In this document: positions 58,944 through 64,000 of the stretch, piece after piece | How the letters are laid out: every line of letters begins with the position of its first letter | Numbering within the stretch: position 1 is the stretch's first letter | Assembly: GCA_038211615.1 (NCBI GenBank) | Contig: JBBQVL010000009.1 | Location: 1 to 64,000, forward strand | Length of the DNA stretch: 64,000 bases | Direction: 5' to 3' | Source: DASWJZ01 sp038211615 | GTDB taxonomy: Bacteria > Pseudomonadota > Alphaproteobacteria > Rhizobiales > Afifellaceae | Notes under the pieces: model-generated | Databases searched by the model: none | Told to the model about the DNA's origin: nothing | The model's input: only the letters and a program-made list of their open reading frames with translations | Program-made: the position numbers and the translations under genes

Positions 58944-60167
58944 TCAGGGGCGGGGATCGGCCGGGCCCTGACCGCGCCCTTCGCGATCCTCGCCCGAGTC
59001 GCTCGCGACTTCCGTGAGCATCCGCAGAAGGCTCCGGGCAAAATCCTGCCGCGCCTGGCCGTAGTCGACCGGCCGCACCTTCGGATCGGCGTCGCGGTAG
59101 CGCTGAAGCAGCCGCGACAGACCGGCGACATCTGTCGGCGAAAAGAAGTCGACGTTGACGGCAAGCTGCTCGCGGTGGACTGCGATGTCGGACGCAAGCA
59201 CGTGCTTCCCGAGCGCTTTCGCGTCCTCCACGACCCCCGACCATCCCTCGCAGAGCGACGGCTGGATGACCGCGATCGCCGCCGAGACGAGACCAAGCTG
59301 ATCAGCGCGGGGGAGAAAGCCGAGGAAGTGGGTCTTCTCGTCAATCCCCAGCTCGCCGGCGAGCGCCTTGATCGAGGGTGCATAGGCGCGGTCGCGGTAG
59401 TCGTGTTCCTGACCGGTGAAGACGATCGCGGGAGCCTCGCCATCCACGGCACTCTGCGCCAGCGCACGGAGCACCAGCGCGTGGTTCTTGTGAAGCCAGA
59501 TCTGGTTGTTGCAGATGAAGAAGCGCTGCGGAAGCCGATAGCGCTCTCGCAGCTCCGCCAGACTTGCGCCAGCGCTTTCGGTGTCGGCGAAGGACGCGAA
59601 CCGCACCACATGGATGCGGTTCCGATTCTTCCCGTAATAGAGTTCGAGGTCGCTCCTGGCATCCTCGCTGGACACCATTACGTGGCGATGCTTCGCGAGA
59701 GAGCGGGAGTTCAGGCGGCGGCGCGCGTGGATCTCGCCCGGCCTGAAGAATTCCGGAAAGCGCTCCTCCTGGAAGTCCGGGATCCATTGCACGGCGCGAT
59801 GTTCGAGGCCGCGAATGGATCCGAGCAGAACGACATCGACGGTGGGATCTTCGGTCCGTTTCGTCCCGGCCAGATAGGCCCGGAGAGCCCCGGGACTGCC
59901 CGATGCGCGGGCGAAAGTTCCAGCTTCGACGCGGTGCAGGTCAGGATAGCCGGTCGCCTTGACAAGATATTCCAGACCTTGCGTGTCATCGTCCACGATC
60001 ACCAGCTTTGGCCGGAATTCGGCCGGCAGGAGTCCGAGGGCGGACACGAGGCTGCGGACATAATAAAGCCCGCCGATCCATTTTTCCTGGTACTTGAACG
60101 GCAGCGCCAAGGTCAGCCGCTTCCTGTCGCCCACTCGGTGCACTCGGTCCGGGTCCGCACTGTCCAT
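58944..60167 (-). CDS. Glycosyltransferase, family 4 type
   Basis: A retaining GT-B glycosyltransferase of about 407 residues. The acceptor half starts near TLALPFKYQEKWIGGLYYVR. The donor half has RFFICNNQIWLHKNHALVLR and the donor-site segment QPSLCEGWSGVVEDAKALGK, where the paired glutamates resemble the GT4 EX7E element. ATG 60167 is chosen without a clear ribosome binding site; ATG 60299 is an alternative that would add 44 residues lacking family likeness. It presumably builds the exported polysaccharide. The promoter must lie in the 167-bp divergent gap with the permease. Confidence 0.82.
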   Translation of the reverse strand: MDSADPDRVHRVGDRKRLTLALPFKYQEKWIGGLYYVRSLVSALGLLPAEFRPKLVIVDDDTQGLEYLVKATGYPDLHRVEAGTFARASGSPGALRAYLAGTKRTEDPTVDVVLLGSIRGLEHRAVQWIPDFQEERFPEFFRPGEIHARRRLNSRSLAKHRHVMVSSEDARSDLELYYGKNRNRIHVVRFASFADTESAGASLAELRERYRLPQRFFICNNQIWLHKNHALVLRALAQSAVDGEAPAIVFTGQEHDYRDRAYAPSIKALAGELGIDEKTHFLGFLPRADQLGLVSAAIAVIQPSLCEGWSGVVEDAKALGKHVLASDIAVHREQLAVNVDFFSPTDVAGLSRLLQRYRDADPKVRPVDYGQARQDFARSLLRMLTEVASDSGEDREGRGQGPADPRP

Positions 60168-60334
60168 GGTGACTGAGACGGTCGTCACATTCGATCCAAG
60201 CGTTGCTCTCCTGGCAGGCGGCCGTGACCTTCTGACAGGCCCAGGAGGTTGTCTGAAATCCCGCGCGCCTGTATATGCTGGCGCCGACCCCTTTGCCATG
60301 CAAACCACCTGCGGTCGGCATCGAGAAAGCAAGA

Positions 60335-61129
60335 ATGGCCGGGCATGAACTGACCGAAGCGCTGCGGGTTCAGGGGCGTGTGCTGCTTGCCCTCATGCTG
60401 CGCGAGGCGCGGACGCGCTATGGCCGGATGAAGGGCGGTTACCTCTGGGCCCTCGTCGAGCCCGCCATTCATATCACCGTATTCAGCCTGCTCTTCAGCT
60501 CACGCATGCGCATTGTCCCGCTTGGCGACAGCATGGTGGCGTTTCTCGCGACGGGGTTCGCCGTGTTCCTCGGCTTCCGGAACGTGATGTCGCGGACGCA
60601 GGGCGGCTACGGATCGAACGAAGCGCTGCTGTCCTTTCCCGTAGTTCGCGTGATGGACGTGTTTCTGGCGCGTGCCCTGCTCGAGCTGGCGACATGGCTG
60701 ACGGTCACGATCCTGCTGTTTGGCGGCCTCGTGCTCCTCGGCATGGCCCCGATCCCGCACAGCATCCTGGCGATGCTAGAGGCCATCTTCGCGCTGTTCG
60801 GAATCGGATTCGGGTTCGGACTGGCCATCGGCATCATCTCGCAATTCTGGGTCTCGGTGCGGAATCTGATCTCCGTTCCGCTGCGACTGCTTTATTGGTG
60901 CTCGGCGGTCTTCTACCTGCCCGACAACCTGCCTCCGGCATTTCGCGCGGCTCTCGACTGGAACCCCGTCGTGCATGGCATAACGCTGTTCAGGGAGGGG
61001 TACTACGACGGCTACCAAAGCCACATGCTGGATGTGGAGTATCTGTTTGTCTGGTCCGTAGGCTCGGTTCTGTGCGGGCTGGTCCTGGAAAAGGCGGCCC
61101 GGAAGCCACTTCGGAATCTGGCAGCGTAG
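60335..61129 (+). CDS. Polysaccharide ABC exporter permease (ABC-2, KpsM-like)
   Basis: A 264-residue inner-membrane permease with about six helices. The cytoplasmic amphipathic lead LMLREARTRYGRMKGGYLWA is the KpsM/BexB-type start, then VEPAIHITVFSLLFSSRM and, near the end, YWCSAVFYLPDNLPPAFRAA with WNPVVHGITLFREGYY. Together with the KpsT-like ATPase it forms a capsule or lipid-linked glycan exporter. ATG 60335 is the start. It converges on the transketolase gene, 67 bp apart, with a 7-bp inverted repeat (GCTCGCC/GGCGAGC) between them. Confidence 0.92.
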   Translation: MAGHELTEALRVQGRVLLALMLREARTRYGRMKGGYLWALVEPAIHITVFSLLFSSRMRIVPLGDSMVAFLATGFAVFLGFRNVMSRTQGGYGSNEALLSFPVVRVMDVFLARALLELATWLTVTILLFGGLVLLGMAPIPHSILAMLEAIFALFGIGFGFGLAIGIISQFWVSVRNLISVPLRLLYWCSAVFYLPDNLPPAFRAALDWNPVVHGITLFREGYYDGYQSHMLDVEYLFVWSVGSVLCGLVLEKAARKPLRNLAA

Positions 61130-61196
61130 CCGTAGCCCGCAGAAGGCTGCTCGCCGAGTCGAAGTCCAGGCGAGCGGCGGATCGGCCTGACCAAAT

Positions 61197-63125
61197 CTAC
61201 GATTGGGCCGCTCCCAGGGCCTCGGAGATCTTCTTCGCCAGAGCGCCGGGCGCGAGGCCGACCGCGTCGAGAACCTCTGCCGGCTGACCGCTCGGCGGGA
61301 CCGCTTGCAGGCCGAGCCGCAGCGTGTTGAGCGACACGCCGGTCGCGGCGAGGGTTGCGAGAATCTTTTCCCCCTGTCCGCCTTCGACATAGTGATCGTC
61401 GAGCGTCACAAGCAACCGCCGGCCGGCCACGAGAGCGCGCAGCCATGCTGGATCGACGCGGTTCAGCCATGGGAGATTGACCACCGAAAGCCCGATCCCG
61501 GCGTCGGCCAGGATACGCGAGGCGGCCACCGCCTGCGCCAGCATCGTCGGGCCTGACGCGATGAGCACGGCGTCCTTTCCGTCCGTCAGGCTCACGCCGA
61601 TTCCCGGCTCGGGCCGGTAGCCCGCCGGCAGCTCGTAGTCGATCACGGTCGGGAGCGAGACCATCCGCAGGAACGATGGGCCGTCGTGCTTCTCAAGGCA
61701 CCACTCGAGCAGCGGTCCGACCTCGGCCGGACAGGACGGCGCGACCATCACGAGATTCGGCACGCCGCCCAATGCGGAAATCTCGCGCACGCTCTGGTGC
61801 GAATGGCCAGGCCCGGCGGGGAGCACGCCTGACAGTCCGCCGACGTAGACGACTTTCGTGTGCTCGGTGGCGTTGTTGTAGATCTGCTCGTTCGGCCGCG
61901 TCGACAGGAAGCAGGAGAACGAATGCACGAGCGGCAGCATGCCGGCGAGCGCCAGCCCGCCGGCCATCGAGACCATGTCCTGCTCGGCGATGCCGCATTC
62001 GAAGAAGCGTTCGGGGTAGCGCTCCGTGAAGGGAATGAGCCCCATGTCCTTGACGAGGTCGGCGTCGAGCACGACGAGATCGGGACGGCGCGCGGCCGCC
62101 TTCAGCAGGGCCTCGGTATAGGCCGGGAAGAGCGCCTGCGGCCTGGCCGTCGAGGCCGCCGCCGCGGGCCGGGTGACGCGCTCGACCTCGATGCTTTCCT
62201 CTCCGAAGTCTCCGACACGCGCGTTGATGCGATCGAGAATCTCCTGCGCGGCGCGGGTATAGTCCGCGGCCTGCGGGGCGCCGGAATGGAACTGGAACAT
62301 CTCGACGTCGCTGTCGATCGAGGTGCCCTGCATGAAGGACACGCCCTTGCCCTTTATCGTGTCGGCGATGACCACCTTCGGCTTGTCGGCGATCGCGTTG
62401 AGCCGCCGGAAGGTCTCCTCGATCGCCTCGGTGTCGTGTCCGTCGATGCGCTCGACGTGCCAGCCGAAGGCGCGAAACTTCGCCACGAGATCGCCGAGCG
62501 AGGACGTGCGCTGCAGAGAGTAGTCGGACTGGATCTTGTTGTGGTCGACGACCACGGTGATCTCGCCCATTTTCCAGTTCACTGCCGAGACCAGGGATTC
62601 CCAGATCTGCCCTTCCTGCAGCTCGCCGTCGCCGGTGACGACCGCGACCTTGATGGGCTTGCCCTTCAGCCGCGCCGCGAGCGCGAAGCCCTTGGCCTTC
62701 GAGATGCCCATGCCGAGCGAGCCGGTATTTGCGACGATGCCCTTCGTCCCGACGTCGGGATGGCCCGGAAGCCCGCCCAACCGGCGAAGCCTGTGGATCA
62801 GCGCCTCGTCGAGCAGCCCGACCGCCATCATGATCGCGTAGAGGCCCGGCGCGTCGTGACCCTTGGAGGAGAAGAAGATGTCGCCGGCGGCGGGGTCGAT
62901 CTCCGCGAGTTGCAGATGCGCAAAGATCTCCATGCTGGAGAAGGACGAGCCGATGTGACCAGAGCCGGCGGTCGCGATCATGTAGAGCGCGTTCAGCCGA
63001 GCCATCTCGGCGACGAGCGCCACCACTTCGTGCCGGGCGATGTTGAGCTTCCGCGCGCGATCGAACGTCGCCTTGCGGATGAAATAGAGCTCGCCGTCGA
63101 CGGCGGTACCGACAAGATCGCCCAT
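61197..63125 (-). CDS. Transketolase (single-chain) in a polysaccharide locus
   Basis: A 642-residue ThDP enzyme with all three transketolase domains. The ThDP motif spans VAVVTGDGELQEGQIWESL to VVVDHNKIQSD. The pyrimidine domain has FFECGIAEQDMVSMAGGLAL and a C-terminal transketolase domain follows (VLIASGPTMLAQAVAASRIL). The early SGHIGSSFSSMEIFAHL and FSSKGHDAPGLYAIM segments resemble the small N-subunit class of split transketolases, here joined to the C-subunit, rather than central-metabolism TktA. It may make a ketose or higher sugar for the surface glycan (inference). Confidence 0.85.
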   Translation of the reverse strand: MGDLVGTAVDGELYFIRKATFDRARKLNIARHEVVALVAEMARLNALYMIATAGSGHIGSSFSSMEIFAHLQLAEIDPAAGDIFFSSKGHDAPGLYAIMMAVGLLDEALIHRLRRLGGLPGHPDVGTKGIVANTGSLGMGISKAKGFALAARLKGKPIKVAVVTGDGELQEGQIWESLVSAVNWKMGEITVVVDHNKIQSDYSLQRTSSLGDLVAKFRAFGWHVERIDGHDTEAIEETFRRLNAIADKPKVVIADTIKGKGVSFMQGTSIDSDVEMFQFHSGAPQAADYTRAAQEILDRINARVGDFGEESIEVERVTRPAAAASTARPQALFPAYTEALLKAAARRPDLVVLDADLVKDMGLIPFTERYPERFFECGIAEQDMVSMAGGLALAGMLPLVHSFSCFLSTRPNEQIYNNATEHTKVVYVGGLSGVLPAGPGHSHQSVREISALGGVPNLVMVAPSCPAEVGPLLEWCLEKHDGPSFLRMVSLPTVIDYELPAGYRPEPGIGVSLTDGKDAVLIASGPTMLAQAVAASRILADAGIGLSVVNLPWLNRVDPAWLRALVAGRRLLVTLDDHYVEGGQGEKILATLAATGVSLNTLRLGLQAVPPSGQPAEVLDAVGLAPGALAKKISEALGAAQS

Positions 63126-63270
63126 GTCTCGCTTTCATGCTCGGGATCAGGAGGAGGTAGCGATTGATCCGGGAAAAGCCCGCGCGTCAATGGCCGGTCC
63201 TCGAGATGACGCCGGCCTGCAACCGGTCCACCTGGTCTTTCGTGAGATCTTACGCTCCGGAATCGCGCCC

Positions 63271-64000
63271 TCAGGCTCGGGCCAACGGCGCGCGGCCAAG
63301 ACGGGAGAGGACGGAGTCCAGTCCCTTGGCAACGGTATCGTCAATGCGGGATCCAACGCTCCTCCGCTGCAGCTCCCCGCGCACGTGGAACGCGAACGGC
63401 TCGCCCTTCCACATGAACTCCTCCCAGCCGAGACTGCGAAAATCCGGGAAGCCGTGTTCCCTGAAGCCCGTACGCGCGACGTAGCCCCTGCGTTTTGGAA
63501 TGTAGGAAAGGCGGTCGGGCAGCAGACTTTCCAGAACCGCGTTCCTCTGAAAGCCGGAGATGGCGTCGGGGATGAACGGCTCACGCCGGTCGAGGACGGG
63601 GTTCAGCATGTCTGCTTTCAGTCCGTTCCGGCCGTTGGCGAACTCTTCGAACAGGCGGTAGCCGGTGTCCCGGTTGGCGCCGATCGCCCTTCGCTGCTGG
63701 CGGTCTTCGGACACGGCGGTCTTCCAGTTCCGGGCGAGGTGAAGCAGCCGGCTCACAAGCCCGGCCTCACGCCGCATCGGGTCCGAGCGCCAGAATTTCG
63801 AGACGTATCTCGGTGGGTGGGCGATCAGGTCGGGACTGAAGATTTCCTCACGCCACGGCACCTGAGTGAGATCGAGAACGAGAAAGTGGGTGCAAGGAAA
63901 GTAGCGGAACTTCTGATACCAGCGCGGATTCCAGGGTGCGCCGAATACGGCGACGTTCTCCGTCCGCATGTGTCGCAGAACGTCCGTTATCCAGTCGGGC
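63271..64000 (-). CDS. Unidentified protein, 5' end beyond the window
   Basis: The minus-strand frame is open from the right edge (reading PDWITDVLRHMRTENVAVFG) to a stop at 63271, about 243 residues, so the N terminus is missing and the ATG at 63969 is probably internal. Features: GAPWNPRWYQKFRYFPCTHF, then DLTQVPWREEIFSPD, and a late GYVARTGFREHGFPDFRSLG. Charged and aromatic-rich, no membrane segment. Its position suggests glycan synthesis, perhaps the C-terminal part of a glycosyltransferase or methyltransferase, but I do not recognise the family. Confidence 0.6.
   Translation of the reverse strand, partial: PDWITDVLRHMRTENVAVFGAPWNPRWYQKFRYFPCTHFLVLDLTQVPWREEIFSPDLIAHPPRYVSKFWRSDPMRREAGLVSRLLHLARNWKTAVSEDRQQRRAIGANRDTGYRLFEEFANGRNGLKADMLNPVLDRREPFIPDAISGFQRNAVLESLLPDRLSYIPKRRGYVARTGFREHGFPDFRSLGWEEFMWKGEPFAFHVRGELQRRSVGSRIDDTVAKGLDSVLSRLGRAPLARA

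Noticed and set aside
58811..59662. Upstream extension of the KpsT-like gene to 507 residues
   Set aside because: The extension reads the glycosyltransferase gene out of frame; GAGGGG and the family start support ATG 58810.
58521..60176. 551-residue plus-strand frame opposite KpsT-like and glycosyltransferase genes
   Set aside because: Shadow of two well-supported minus-strand genes; composition typical of antisense.

Overview
The window is GC-rich, gene-dense chromosomal DNA from an alphaproteobacterium, most likely of the order Hyphomicrobiales (Rhizobiales). The grounds are the housekeeping order ppiD/tpiA-secG-pyrG-kdsA-eno, a Sinorhizobium-type AglEFGK alpha-glucoside transporter, a CbtBA-CobU-CobW-CobN-CobO cobalamin operon behind a cobalamin riboswitch, and palindromic intergenic repeats of a kind common in that order. 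No genus can be named from the sequence alone. I see no transposase, phage gene, CRISPR array or rRNA; one tRNA (Asn, GTT) is present.

Layout. 1-16 kb: a housekeeping core (ppiD cut by the left edge, tpiA, secG, a two-gene RND efflux pump, pyrG, kdsA, eno). It is interspersed with a secreted phytochelatin-synthase-like peptidase, a glyoxalase-like protein with no normal start codon, a YciF-like ferritin-fold protein, queF, a DUF1344 protein and an O-methyltransferase. 15.5-20.3 kb: the aglE-aglF-aglG-aglK operon on the minus strand. 20.5-25.5 kb: membrane proteins, then a copper module (CueR-type promoter, CopA P-type ATPase, DUF305 protein) and an orphan TadG-like protein.

25.8-36.1 kb is a catabolic island. 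A single-cysteine Asp/Glu-racemase-superfamily enzyme and a GntR regulator diverge from an SDR, an aldehyde dehydrogenase, a NitT/TauT-type ABC transporter (ATPase, permease, exported binding protein), a second binding-protein homologue without signal peptide, and a three-subunit flavoenzyme of the HcnABC/hydroxyproline-dehydrogenase type. Genes from the ATPase on are translationally coupled or closely spaced. 36.1-46.2 kb is a second catabolic operon on the minus strand: RpiR regulator, Tat-exported binding protein, a single-chain fusion of two sugar-type permeases, ATPase, amidohydrolase, a GMC oxidoreductase with its small subunit, and a D-threonine-aldolase-like enzyme. Neither substrate can be read from sequence.

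46.5-55.1 kb holds tRNA-Asn, two small conserved genes and the B12 operon. The cobN gene and the cobW/cobN junction have been invaded by palindromic repeat elements that are translated in frame. 55.2-64 kb holds two secreted proteins of unknown function and a surface-polysaccharide locus: nucleotide-sugar dehydrogenase, KpsT/KpsM-like exporter, glycosyltransferase, a single-chain transketolase and an unidentified gene cut by the right edge.

The most interesting items are the in-frame repeat insertions in cobN, the GntR island with its leaderless binding-protein homologue and single-cysteine enzyme, the fused permease operon, and the glyoxalase-like gene that has a strong ribosome binding site but no ATG, GTG or TTG.
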